Of a DNA stretch of 38,017 bases, positions 25,589 to 32,870 are shown one piece after another; position 1 is the stretch's first letter, and each line of letters starts with the position of its first letter. The DNA comes from Burkholderiales bacterium (GTDB lineage Bacteria; Pseudomonadota; Gammaproteobacteria; Burkholderiales; Burkholderiaceae_C). Both the position numbers and the translations under genes were made by a program. Location: contig JAEKKH010000052.1 of assembly GCA_019510465.1 (NCBI GenBank), positions 1-38,017 on the forward strand, written 5' to 3'. The notes beneath the pieces were generated by a model that saw nothing but the letters and a program-made list of their open reading frames with translations, had not been told where the DNA came from and did not search any database.

Positions 25589-25978
25589 CTATCGGCACGG
25601 CGAACCGTGCATTGCGCAGGCGCCCATCCCCGCGTCGAGGTTGGCCATGATGATCAGCGAGCCGAACACCACCAGCGCCACGACGAACACGCCGAAGGCC
25701 AGCGCCAGGATGGTGTTGGTGCTCTCCGGGCCGCTGGACACGTGCAGGAAGAACACGAGGTGCACCCCCATCTGCCCGATCGCCAGGGCCGCCAGCAGCA
25801 CCGGCACGCCCGGTCCCCACACGAGCTGCGTGCCGGCGGCCCAGAAAGACGCCAGCGTCAGCAGCACGGACGCGCCCAGGCCCATCAGCGCCTTGACCAC
25901 GCCGCTCTTCCAGTCAGGCGACTGCCCCGGCTGCTCATGGCCGCCCGACTGCTCGTGGCGCTCGTCCCTTTCATCCAT
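25589..25978 (-). CDS. cyoD: Cytochrome o ubiquinol oxidase subunit IV
   Basis: Small subunit of the bo3-type terminal oxidase; 129 residues with a charged N-terminal tail (MDERDERHEQSGGHEQPGQS) and three spans. These are VVKALMGLGASVLLTLASFW, GVPVLLAALAIGQMGVHLVF and ILALAFGVFVVALVVFGSLI. The phrase AIGQMGVHLVFFLHV is characteristic of CyoD. The start overlaps the cyoC stop by one base (TGATG). It is the last gene of the cyo cluster; no cyoE (heme O synthase) follows. Confidence 0.93.
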   Translation of the reverse strand: MDERDERHEQSGGHEQPGQSPDWKSGVVKALMGLGASVLLTLASFWAAGTQLVWGPGVPVLLAALAIGQMGVHLVFFLHVSSGPESTNTILALAFGVFVVALVVFGSLIIMANLDAGMGACAMHGSPCR

Positions 25979-26598
25979 CAGCGTGCTCCCAGGTAGACGA
26001 TGGTGAACACGCCGATCCAGACGATGTCCAGCGCGTGCCAGAACAGGCTGAAGCAGGCCAGGCGGCACAGCACCATCGGTCGCCAGCCCAGGCTGAAGAC
26101 CTGCGCCAACATCACGACGAGCCAGGCGAGGCCGGCGGCGACGTGCAGGCCATGCAGGCCCACCAGCGCGAAGAAGGCGGACAGGAACGCGCTGCGCTGT
26201 GGCACGGCGCCGCGCGCCAGCATGGCGCCGAACTCGCCGAGCTCCAGCGCGAGGAAGGCCGCTCCCAGCGCGAACGTCGCCACGGCGCACAGCACCATCA
26301 GCGCACGGCGGCGCAGCTCGGTGGCCACGGACATCATCGCGCAGGCGAAGCTCGAGAACAGCAGGCAGCCGGTCTCGGCCAGCACGTGTGCGCGGTCGAA
26401 CAGCTGCGCGCCGCGCGGGCCGCCCGCATCGCGGCCCGCGAGCACCGCGTAGGCCGCGAAGAACGCCGAGAACACGATGATGTCGCTGAGCAGGAACAGC
26501 CAGAAGCCGTAGCTGATGATCACCTTGCGTGGCGACGCGCCGCGTTCGGACACCGGCACCCCGGCCTCGCGCACATCCGCGGGCGCGACGGCGTTCAT
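25978..26598 (-). CDS. cyoC: Cytochrome o ubiquinol oxidase subunit III
   Basis: 206 residues with five spans: YGFWLFLLSDIIVFSAFFAA, ETGCLLFSSFACAMMSVA, LMVLCAVATFALGAAFLALE, FFALVGLHGLHVAAGLAWLV and CFSLFWHALDIVWIGVFTIV. LHGLHVAAGL and FWHALDIVWI are the conserved heme-copper oxidase subunit III motifs. The gene overlaps cyoD and is preceded by a chain of three mini-ORFs from cyoB, the last ending TGATG on the cyoC start. GGAG lies eight bases before the start. Confidence 0.94.
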   Translation of the reverse strand: MNAVAPADVREAGVPVSERGASPRKVIISYGFWLFLLSDIIVFSAFFAAYAVLAGRDAGGPRGAQLFDRAHVLAETGCLLFSSFACAMMSVATELRRRALMVLCAVATFALGAAFLALELGEFGAMLARGAVPQRSAFLSAFFALVGLHGLHVAAGLAWLVVMLAQVFSLGWRPMVLCRLACFSLFWHALDIVWIGVFTIVYLGAR

Positions 26599-26660
26599 CA
26601 GGCAGGCTCCGCGCGGCGCGCCGCGGTCGATTCGCCCCTGGTGCGGCCGTGCGGGCTCAT
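26598..26660 (-). CDS. Bridging mini-ORF 3 between cyoB and cyoC
   Basis: 20-codon frame (MSPHGRTRGESTAARRAEPA) whose ATG overlaps the stop of mini-ORF 2 (ATGA) and whose TGA overlaps the cyoC ATG (TGATG). It is a diverged relative of mini-ORFs 1 and 2: it keeps MS at the start and AARRAE at the end, and the GCGGAG of RRAE gives cyoC its ribosome binding site. Confidence 0.5.
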   Translation of the reverse strand: MSPHGRTRGESTAARRAEPA

Positions 26661-26725
26661 GAGGCGACCTCCGCCCTACGGGCTGCGGCGCGAGCGCCCT
26701 TCGGAGTGGCCGGGCGTGCGCTCAT
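26657..26725 (-). CDS. Bridging mini-ORF 2 between cyoB and cyoC
   Basis: 22-codon frame beginning [10 protein letters not shown] and ending AARRAEVAS. Its ATG overlaps the stop of mini-ORF 1 and its stop overlaps the start of mini-ORF 3, both as ATGA. Its GCGGAGGTC (Ala-Glu-Val) places GGAGGT six bases before the next start. It is the second copy of the 65-bp tandem unit. Confidence 0.55.
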   Translation of the reverse strand: MSARPATPKGARAAARRAEVAS

Positions 26726-26790
26726 AAGGCAACCTCCGCCCTACGGGCTGCGGCGCGAGCGCCCTTCGGAGCGGCCGGGCGTGCGCTCAT
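26722..26790 (-). CDS. Bridging mini-ORF 1 between cyoB and cyoC
   Basis: 22-codon frame beginning [10 protein letters not shown] and ending AARRAEVAL. Its ATG overlaps the cyoB stop (ATGA, 26787-26790), preceded by a G-run that could serve as ribosome binding site. Its stop overlaps the start of mini-ORF 2. Two amino-acid differences separate the products of copies 1 and 2. The peptide is Arg/Ala-rich and may have no function beyond coupling translation. Confidence 0.55.
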   Translation of the reverse strand: MSARPAAPKGARAAARRAEVAL

Positions 26791-28751
26791 GCACGCGCCC
26801 CCCGTTCGAAGGCGGCGACGCGGGCGGGGTCGATCTCCACCTCGCGGTCGGTGCGCCAGGCGCGCACGAGGCAGGCCGCCACGATGCAGGCCAGCGCGCC
26901 CCAGGCCATCCACGCGATGTGCCACACGGCGCCGAAGCCCGCGAAGAACGCGAAGAACGCCACCACGACGCCCAGCGGCGTGGGCCGCGGCATGTGCAGC
27001 GGCCTGGCGCCCTCGCCGTCGGCCGGCTTCAGCACGCCGGCCTGGCTGCGCTTGGCCTCCCAGAACGCGTCGATGCCGTCGACCTGCGGCAGCGCCGCGA
27101 AGTTCCAGGCGGGCGGCGGCGACGGTGTGGCCCACTCGAGCGTGCGGCCGTCCCACGGGTCGCCGGTGGCGTCACGCAGGCGCTCGCGCTGCCGGATGCT
27201 CGCGAACAGCTGCGCCAGCATCAGCACGATGCCGGCGAGGATGAGCAGCGCCCCGGCGAAGGCGACGATCATCAACGGCTGCCACTGCGTCTGCGGATAG
27301 TGCTGCATGCGGCGCGTCGCGCCGGCCAGGCCCAGCACGTACAGCGGCATGAACGCGAGCAGGAAGCCGACGAACCAGCACCAGAACGACGCCACGCCCA
27401 GGCCGCGATGCAGGCGGAAGCCGAACGCCTTGGGGAACCAGTAGTTGTAGCCCGCGAAGGCGCCGAACAGCACGCCCGGAATGATCACGTTGTGGAAGTG
27501 CGCGACGAGGAACTGGCTGTTGTGCAGCTGGAAGTCGGCCGGCGGGATGGCCAGCAGCACGCCGGTGGCGCCGCCGATGACGAACAGCAGCATGAAGCCG
27601 ATGGCCCACATCAGCGGCAGCTCGAAGCGCAGCGTGCCGCCGTACATCGTGAACAGCCAGTTGAAGATCTTGACGCCGGTGGGGATCGCGATGACCGACG
27701 TGGCGATGCCGAAGAACGCGTTGACATCCGCGCCGGCGCCCATCGTGAAGAAGTGGTGCAGCCAGACCATGAACGAGACGATGCAGATCCCCATCGTCGC
27801 CGCCGCCATCGAGCGGTAGCCGAACAGGCGCTTGCCCGAGAAGGTGGGAAACACCTCCGAGTAGATGCCGAAGGCGGGCAACACCAGGATGTAGACCTCC
27901 GGATGGCCCCAGGCCCAGATGAGGTTGACGTACATCATCATGTTGCCGCCGGCGTCGTTGGTGAAGAAGTGGAAGCCGAGGTAGCGGTCCAGCGCCAGCA
28001 TGGCCAGCGAGCCGGTGAGGATGGGAAAGGCCGCGATGATCAGCAGGTTCGACGCCAGCGCCGTCCAGGTGAAGATGGGCATGCGCCCGTAGCCCATCCC
28101 GGGGGTGCGCATCTTCAGGATGGTGGTGGTCAGGTTGATGCCCGACAGCAGCGTGCCCACGCCGGAGATCTGCAGCGACCACAGCCAGTAGTCGACCCCC
28201 ACGCCGGGCGAGTACGCGAGCTCGGACAGCGGCGGATAGGCCAGCCAGCCCGTGCGCGCGAATTCGCCCACCACCAGCGACACGTTGATCAGCAGCGCGC
28301 CGGCGGCGGTCAGCCAGAAGCTCACCGAGTTCATCACCGGGAACGCGACGTCGCGGGCGCCGATCTGCAGCGGCACGACGAAGTTCATCAGGCCGACCAT
28401 GAAGGCCATGCCCACGAAGAAGATCATGATGGTGCCGTGCGCGGAGAAGACCTGGTCGAAATGCGACGGCGGCAGATACCCCCGGGCGTTCCCCGCGGCC
28501 AGCGCCAGCTGCGAGCGCATCATCAGCGCATCGGCGAAGCCGCGCACCAGCATCACGATCGCCAGCAACACGTACATCACGCCGATGCGCTTGTGGTCGG
28601 TGCTGGTGATCCACTCGCGCCACAGGACGGGCCCCCAGCCCTTGAGCACGACCAGGGCCAGCACGGCCAGCAGGGCCAGCACCACGACGGCGCCGGAGAC
28701 CAGCGGGATGGGTTCGTGCAGGGGGATCGCGTCCCAGCTCAGGTTGCCCAC
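26787..28751 (-). CDS. cyoB: Cytochrome o ubiquinol oxidase subunit I
   Basis: Catalytic subunit of the proton-pumping ubiquinol oxidase; 654 residues, close to E. coli CyoB (663), with about 15 spans. Visible ligands and channel motifs: [20 protein letters not shown] (low-spin heme His), [20 protein letters not shown] (CuB His and cross-linked Tyr), WLHHFFTMG (CuB His pair), [20 protein letters not shown] (heme His pair). The start is GTG ([17 protein letters not shown]), three bases after the cyoA stop, with GGGAGG seven bases upstream inside the cyoA end. The extra C-terminal spans typical of CyoB are present. Electrons go from ubiquinol to oxygen at the inner membrane. Confidence 0.97.
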   Translation of the reverse strand: MGNLSWDAIPLHEPIPLVSGAVVVLALLAVLALVVLKGWGPVLWREWITSTDHKRIGVMYVLLAIVMLVRGFADALMMRSQLALAAGNARGYLPPSHFDQVFSAHGTIMIFFVGMAFMVGLMNFVVPLQIGARDVAFPVMNSVSFWLTAAGALLINVSLVVGEFARTGWLAYPPLSELAYSPGVGVDYWLWSLQISGVGTLLSGINLTTTILKMRTPGMGYGRMPIFTWTALASNLLIIAAFPILTGSLAMLALDRYLGFHFFTNDAGGNMMMYVNLIWAWGHPEVYILVLPAFGIYSEVFPTFSGKRLFGYRSMAAATMGICIVSFMVWLHHFFTMGAGADVNAFFGIATSVIAIPTGVKIFNWLFTMYGGTLRFELPLMWAIGFMLLFVIGGATGVLLAIPPADFQLHNSQFLVAHFHNVIIPGVLFGAFAGYNYWFPKAFGFRLHRGLGVASFWCWFVGFLLAFMPLYVLGLAGATRRMQHYPQTQWQPLMIVAFAGALLILAGIVLMLAQLFASIRQRERLRDATGDPWDGRTLEWATPSPPPAWNFAALPQVDGIDAFWEAKRSQAGVLKPADGEGARPLHMPRPTPLGVVVAFFAFFAGFGAVWHIAWMAWGALACIVAACLVRAWRTDREVEIDPARVAAFERGARA

Positions 28752-28754
28752 CGG

Positions 28755-29654
28755 TCAGCCTCCCATCGCCGGCATCGTCGTCGCGGCCGGCGCCTTCGAC
28801 GTGTCGGCAAGAATCGTCTCGAACAGGGCGGGCGCCACGGGCGCGTAGGTCGCCGCCGCGGCGGCCACGCCGGGGCGCGCGAGCGCCGCGTAGTGCGCGG
28901 CGTCGAGCGGCTGCGCGCCGCTGCGCACGCCGGCCAGCCAGCGCGCGAAGTCGTCCGGCGGCAGGGCGACCGCGTCGAAGCGCATGTCGGAGAAGCCGTC
29001 GCCGCTGAAATTGGCCGACAGGCCGGCGTACGTGCCGGGGTGCTCGGCCAGCAGGTGCAGCGTCGTCGTCATGCCGCCCATCGTGTAGATCTGCGAGCCC
29101 AGCTGCGGCACGAAGAAGCTGTTCATGACGCTGGCCGACGTCAGCCGCAAGCGCAGGGGCGTGCCTGCAGGAACGACCATCCGGTTGACGCTCGCGACGC
29201 CGAGGTCTGGATAGATGAACAGCCACTTCCAGTCCAGCGACACCACCTGCACCGTCAACGGCGGGTTGCGCGAGGCCACCGGCCGCGCCGGATCGAGGTC
29301 GTGCGAGCCGATCCACGCGATGCCGCCGAGGAACAGGATCACCAGCGCCGGGATGGACCACACCGTGACCTCGATCGCCCCGGAGTACGCCCAGTCCGGA
29401 TCGCGCCTCGCGCGGCGGTTCCCGGCCCGGAACCACCACGCGAACACGAGCGTCAGCACGATCACCGGCACGATCACGGCCAGCATGATGACCGTGGCGT
29501 TCAACAGGATCGTGCGCTCGGCGGCGGCGATCGGCCCGTGCGGGTCGAGCACGCCTTGCTGCCAGGGGGCGACGCTGGGCAAGAGTGGGTCCTCGGTGGC
29601 TGTCGATGGCGTGCCGTCGAGCGACGGCCTCGCAACCGCTCCGATGGGCAACAA
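28755..29654 (-). CDS. cyoA: Cytochrome o ubiquinol oxidase subunit II
   Basis: 299 residues from a TTG at 29654. Two spans (ATVIMLAVIVPVIVLTLVFA, VTVWSIPALVILFLGGIAWI) anchor a periplasmic cupredoxin-like domain. CyoA signatures are VVSLDWKWLFIYPDLGVASV, TSASVMNSFFVPQLGSQIYT and LLAEHPGTYAGLSANFSGDG. The CuA ligands of cytochrome c oxidases are absent, so the donor is ubiquinol. The N terminus is odd: no ATG is found in frame before the first span, and the lipoprotein signal and Cys of E. coli CyoA are missing before VLDPHGPIAAAE. The start is therefore uncertain (TTG at 29654 or a GTG further in). Confidence 0.88.
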   Translation of the reverse strand: MLPIGAVARPSLDGTPSTATEDPLLPSVAPWQQGVLDPHGPIAAAERTILLNATVIMLAVIVPVIVLTLVFAWWFRAGNRRARRDPDWAYSGAIEVTVWSIPALVILFLGGIAWIGSHDLDPARPVASRNPPLTVQVVSLDWKWLFIYPDLGVASVNRMVVPAGTPLRLRLTSASVMNSFFVPQLGSQIYTMGGMTTTLHLLAEHPGTYAGLSANFSGDGFSDMRFDAVALPPDDFARWLAGVRSGAQPLDAAHYAALARPGVAAAAATYAPVAPALFETILADTSKAPAATTMPAMGG

Positions 29655-29698
29655 TCGGGCCCACCGGCGCCGCGCGGCGCCCCGCCATCGAAGGCCGC

Positions 29699-30169
29699 AT
29701 GCCCGTGAACCTGTCCACCGAATGGTCCTGGCGATTCGGCGTGATGCCGCAGCCCTGGTTTTCCGTGTTCGCGGCGCTCGTCGCCTGCGCGCTGCTGTGC
29801 GTCGCCGTCGTCTCCACCCTGCGCACTGCCGAATTCGACGCCGGTGCGCTGCGGACGACCGCCACCGTGCTCGCCGCCGGCAACGGCGGCCCGATGACGC
29901 GGCCCGTCGCGCAGTTCACCGATGCGAACGGCCACGCCTGGCGCGTGCGCTTCCGCGTCCGCAGCAATCCGCCGGCGCACCATGCCGGCGAGCAGGTGGG
30001 CGTGCGCTACCACCTCGAGGACCCGGCGGACGCGCGCTTCGACACCTTCCTCGAGCGGCGTTTCCTCGCGCTGCTGAGCGGCGTCCTGAGCCTGCCGTTC
30101 TTCCTGATGTCGTGGCTGGCGTGGCGGTTCAGGCGGCGATTGTTCCGGCAGGCCACGCGAGGCGATTGA
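29699..30169 (+). CDS. DUF3592-type membrane protein
   Basis: 156 residues: an N-terminal span (PWFSVFAALVACALLCVAVV), a central beta-rich part (ALRTTATVLAAGNGGPMTRP, VAQFTDANGHAWRVRFRVRS, GEQVGVRYHLEDPADARFDT) and a C-terminal span (FLALLSGVLSLPFFLMSWLA) before a basic tail. This layout and the VRYHLEDPADARFD phrase match DUF3592 proteins, whose function is unknown. It is divergent from cyoA with only about 44 bases between the starts, and convergent with phnN (10 bases between the stops). Confidence 0.78.
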   Translation: MPVNLSTEWSWRFGVMPQPWFSVFAALVACALLCVAVVSTLRTAEFDAGALRTTATVLAAGNGGPMTRPVAQFTDANGHAWRVRFRVRSNPPAHHAGEQVGVRYHLEDPADARFDTFLERRFLALLSGVLSLPFFLMSWLAWRFRRRLFRQATRGD

Positions 30170-30179
30170 CCGCGCGCGC

Positions 30180-30758
30180 TCAGGCTTCGTCGCGGCGCAT
30201 CGCGTCCCACCAGCGCGACAGCGCCGCGACGCACTCGCCGAGATCACCGTCGTTGACGAGGCTCAGGTCGGCGTGGACGGGCCCGGCGAACGCGCGCGCC
30301 AGGCGGGCGTCGCGGGCGGCCGCGTCCTCGCGCCCGCGGGCGGCCAGGCGTGACGCGAGCAGGTCCGCGGGCGCGCTCACGGAGACGACGCGCACGCCCG
30401 GCGCCTGGGTGCGCAACACGCCCAGGTGGGCCCGCGAACCGTTGAGCACCACCCAGCGGCCATCGGCCAGGGGCGCGAGTTCGCTGCGGCGCACGCCGTA
30501 GTCCAGGCCGTGCGCGCGCCACCACGTGGCGAGCACGCCGCGACCGCGCAGGTCGGCGAAGTCGCCGGGCGTGACCGCCTCGTGCGGTTCGGAGCCGTCC
30601 GGCGCGCGGGTGATCACGCGCCGCGCGACGGCGGGTGCCGCCCGGCCCAGCGACGCGTGCCAGCCGCGCAGCACGCTGTCCTTGCCCGCGCCCGACGGCC
30701 CCACCACGACGATCAGCCGCTGCGCTCCCGCGATGGTCGGCAGCCCGATCCCGCTCAT
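30180..30758 (-). CDS. phnN: Ribose 1,5-bisphosphate phosphokinase PhnN
   Basis: ATP-dependent conversion of ribose 1,5-bisphosphate to PRPP, the last step of the C-P lyase route. The 192 residues fit the family. The P-loop LIVVVGPSGAGKDSVLRGWH is followed by RRVITRAPDGSEPHEAVTPG (as in PhnN and guanylate kinase-like folds) and GRWVVLNGSRAHLG. The start overlaps the stop of the DUF1045 gene (ATGA). It lies on the phnF side of the locus, not in the phnG-M operon. Confidence 0.93.
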   Translation of the reverse strand: MSGIGLPTIAGAQRLIVVVGPSGAGKDSVLRGWHASLGRAAPAVARRVITRAPDGSEPHEAVTPGDFADLRGRGVLATWWRAHGLDYGVRRSELAPLADGRWVVLNGSRAHLGVLRTQAPGVRVVSVSAPADLLASRLAARGREDAAARDARLARAFAGPVHADLSLVNDGDLGECVAALSRWWDAMRRDEA

Positions 30759-31495
30759 CGCGCGAAGTCGAAACGGCGCGCGAGGCGGAAGTCCGCGCCC
30801 GGCGCGTCCTCGACGAACAACGCGACGCCGTCGCAGCGCAGCGGCGATGCGAGCGCGGCGGCGAACTCGCGGCGCGCCGCGTCGAGCAGGTCGTCGCGCA
30901 GCCGTTCGCCCTGCGTATCGGCCGGCAACGGATCGCTGAGCGTCATGTGGAAGCGCCACTGCTCGAAGACGTGCGCGTAGCCCCAGCGCGCGACGTTCTC
31001 CCGCCGAGGCCCGTCGAGCGCCGCGGCCTGCCGGCGCACGGTCTCGTCGGCCGAGGCCGGCCGGCGGAACTCGTCGAACAGGCGCACGCAGTCGTCGGCC
31101 AGGTCGCGCAGCGGCTGGCCGGTCGCGGTTGCGCCGGCCTCGAGGGGCCTCAGCGCGAGGAAATCGCCCAGCGTCGCGACGTGCAGGGCCGGCATCGCGA
31201 ACGGCGTGCGCTCGTCGACGAAGTGCGACACCGCCGCCAGCAGCTGCGACCGCGACAGTCCCTCGCGCAGCGCGAACGGCGGCTTGAGCGTGGCGTGGAA
31301 GCCGTAGCGGCGCGGACCGGCGCGATGCGCGCCGCCCCCGTCGCTCGCGCCGGACTCCGGGTCGCGGCCCAGCCAGCGGCATCCGGCCGTCCACAACGGA
31401 TGATGCGCGGCGGGCGCGAAGTACAGCGCGTAGCGCGCGCCTCCGCGCTCGTGGGCGCCGGCATGGGCGCCGTCGGACGACCCGGCGCCGCTCAC
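30755..31495 (-). CDS. DUF1045 protein, 2H-phosphoesterase-like, phn-linked
   Basis: 246 residues starting at a GTG, 12 bases after the phnF stop. RYALYFAPAAHHPLWTAGCR, WLGRDP is the DUF1045 signature. Two His-x-Thr motifs, GFHATLKPPFAL and RFHMTLSDPL, are spaced as in 2H phosphoesterases, which open cyclic phosphodiesters. DUF1045 genes are regular members of phn clusters in Proteobacteria. The C-P lyase product is a 1,2-cyclic phosphate that PhnP opens in E. coli. No phnP is visible here, so this protein may do that step (inference). Coupled to phnN by an ATGA overlap. Confidence 0.85.
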   Translation of the reverse strand: MSGAGSSDGAHAGAHERGGARYALYFAPAAHHPLWTAGCRWLGRDPESGASDGGGAHRAGPRRYGFHATLKPPFALREGLSRSQLLAAVSHFVDERTPFAMPALHVATLGDFLALRPLEAGATATGQPLRDLADDCVRLFDEFRRPASADETVRRQAAALDGPRRENVARWGYAHVFEQWRFHMTLSDPLPADTQGERLRDDLLDAARREFAAALASPLRCDGVALFVEDAPGADFRLARRFDFAR

Positions 31496-31507
31496 GGGAC
31501 GACCCGC

Positions 31508-32272
31508 TCATGCGAGCGCGTCCGGTTCGACCACGAGCTGCACCGCGTCGGCAGCGAACAGCGTGCTGCCCGTCTCGACCGGCACGCCGGCGCGATCGAC
31601 GTTGACGTACTGCACGACGAGCACCGGCTGCGACATCGGACGCGCCAGCGCGTCGGCCTCGGCCTGCGTCGGCAGGCGGGTCGATACCACGCTGCGCGAG
31701 CGCGTGTAGTCGGCCACGCCGAGCTCGGCGAGCGCGCGCGTGATGCTGCCGTGGCGCGCGACGGGCGCGGCGATGTCGGCCAGGCGCGGGCAAGGAAACG
31801 CCGCGGTGGACAAGCCCACGCGGCGGCCGCGCACCGACGAGCGGGTCTCCAGCACCACCACCTTGGCGCGCGCGGGTAGCTTCAAGGCGTCGGCCCACTC
31901 GCCGGCCGGCAGCACCGCGTGCGACAGCAGCTCGCGGCCGGCCGTCTCGCCCGTGCGCGCCAGGTTCTCGCTCAGGCGCGTCCGGCGCCGCAGGGCGTAG
32001 TCCAGCACGAGCTCGCGCACGAAGGTGCCGCAGCCCTGGCGCACGTTCAGGTGGCCCTCGCGCACCAGCGCCTGCACGGCCTGGCGCAACGTGTGGCGGT
32101 TGACGCCGAAGCGCTCGGCCAGCGCCGTCTCGTTGGGCAGCCGCTCGCCGGGCGCGACCCGGCCGGCGAGGATGTCGGCGCGCAGCTGCGCGGCGATCGC
32201 CTGCCAGCGCGCGACCGTGGCGTCGTTCACGTCGAGCGGCGAGGGAGCCGCAGCGTTGTCGTCCTTGAGCAT
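31508..32272 (-). CDS. phnF: PhnF-type GntR/HutC transcription regulator
   Basis: 254 residues. The N-terminal GntR winged helix is QLRADILAGRVAPGERLPNE, TALAERFGVNRHTLRQAVQA, LVREGHLNVRQGCGTFV. It is followed by a UTRA ligand domain (DYALRRRTRLSENLARTGET, with LLSHAVLPA and ending VVQYVNVDRAGVPVETGST). The text matches PhnF, which controls phn genes in response to phosphonate-related or phosphate-derived ligands. It is divergent from phnG with an 80-base gap containing a palindrome. It probably represses both sides of the locus. DUF1045 and phnN follow in the same unit. Confidence 0.92.
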   Translation of the reverse strand: MLKDDNAAAPSPLDVNDATVARWQAIAAQLRADILAGRVAPGERLPNETALAERFGVNRHTLRQAVQALVREGHLNVRQGCGTFVRELVLDYALRRRTRLSENLARTGETAGRELLSHAVLPAGEWADALKLPARAKVVVLETRSSVRGRRVGLSTAAFPCPRLADIAAPVARHGSITRALAELGVADYTRSRSVVSTRLPTQAEADALARPMSQPVLVVQYVNVDRAGVPVETGSTLFAADAVQLVVEPDALA

Positions 32273-32332
32273 GTCGTCACCGGAAGGTCAAGAAACTGTC
32301 ATCGGGTCTGCCGATACTGGCACGCATCTTCA

Positions 32333-32346
32333 GTCATCTAGATGAC
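32333..32346. promoter_or_regulatory. Candidate PhnF operator palindrome
   Basis: GTCATCTAGATGAC is a perfect 14-bp palindrome in the 80-base gap between the divergent phnF and phnG. The GT...TA...AC layout fits sites bound by HutC/GntR-type regulators. It ends only six bases before the phnG ATG, so bound protein would block transcript elongation or cover the phnG initiation region. A possible -10 (GATACT, near 32312) lies upstream. Confidence 0.55.
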
Positions 32347-32352
32347 GTCACC

Positions 32353-32829
32353 ATGACCGACACCGATCCGGACCCCGCCGCAGGCGCCCGCCAATGCTGG
32401 CTGGCCGTGCTGGCGCACGCGCCGCGCGCCCTGCTCGAGCAGCATGCCGCGGCGCTGCCGACGACCGGCTTCACCCGGCTGCGCGCGCCCGAGATCGGAC
32501 TGACGATGGTACGCGCCCGCATCGGCAACCAGGGCGACCGGTTCAACCTCGGCGACGCCACGGTCACGCGCTGCGTCGTGCGCCACGTCGGCGCGGACGG
32601 CCGCGTCGCGGCCGGCGTCGGGTACGTGCTGGGCCGCGACGAGGCGCGCGCCGAATGGGTGGCGCGTCTCGACGCGCTGCTGCAGCAGCCAGCGCAGCAC
32701 GACGCGCTGATGCGCGGCGTCGTCGCACCGCTCGCGGCCGAGATCGCGCGCCTGCGCGTCGCCGCCGCGGCGCGCACCGCGAGCTCGCGCGTCGCGTTCG
32801 ACACGCTGGCCTCGGCGAGCACCCCATGA
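32353..32829 (+). CDS. phnG: C-P lyase subunit PhnG
   Basis: Part of the PhnGHIJ core that moves the phosphonate onto ribose-triphosphate. 158 residues. Family phrases visible: QCWLAVLAHAPRALLEQHAA, GFTRLRAPEIGLTMVRARIG, QGDRFNLGDATVTRCVVRHV and GVGYVLGRDEARAEWVARLD. The ATG at 32353 follows the operator-like palindrome directly and has no clear ribosome binding site, which is unusual for the first gene of an operon. It ends in an ATGA with a 14-codon mini-ORF that leads to phnH. Confidence 0.95.
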   Translation: MTDTDPDPAAGARQCWLAVLAHAPRALLEQHAAALPTTGFTRLRAPEIGLTMVRARIGNQGDRFNLGDATVTRCVVRHVGADGRVAAGVGYVLGRDEARAEWVARLDALLQQPAQHDALMRGVVAPLAAEIARLRVAAAARTASSRVAFDTLASASTP

Positions 32830-32870
32830 GCGCGCGCCCGAACGCGGCCCCTGCGGAGGTGTCCCGATGA
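32826..32870 (+). CDS. Bridging mini-ORF between phnG and phnH
   Basis: 14-codon frame (MSARPNAAPAEVSR). Its ATG overlaps the phnG stop (ATGA, 32826-32829) and its TGA overlaps the phnH start (ATGA, 32867-32870). GCGGAGGTG (Ala-Glu-Val) places GGAGGT six bases before phnH. It shares the MSARP start and the AEV end with the cyo mini-ORFs although the loci are unrelated. Confidence 0.5.
   Translation: MSARPNAAPAEVSR

Larger units (their letters stand above)
26655..26790. repeat. Tandem repeat, 2 x 65 bp, between cyoB and cyoC
   Basis: Direct copies at 26655-26719 and 26720-26784, each starting GCTCAT, and a six-base start of a third at 26785. The copies differ at only a few positions. The period of 65 is not a multiple of three but equals 69 minus 4, exactly what chained 22-codon ORFs with ATGA overlaps need. 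Confidence 0.95.

Noticed and set aside
26529-29708. A 1059-codon plus-strand frame across the cyo genes
   Set aside because: Antisense to four clear oxidase subunit genes; composition ([16 protein letters not shown]-like) is shadow-typical, with no domain.
31493-31511. Another bridging mini-ORF between phnF and the DUF1045 gene
   Set aside because: An ATG does overlap the phnF stop, but its frame does not terminate at the DUF1045 start; it continues far into the gene, so the double-overlap pattern is not met.
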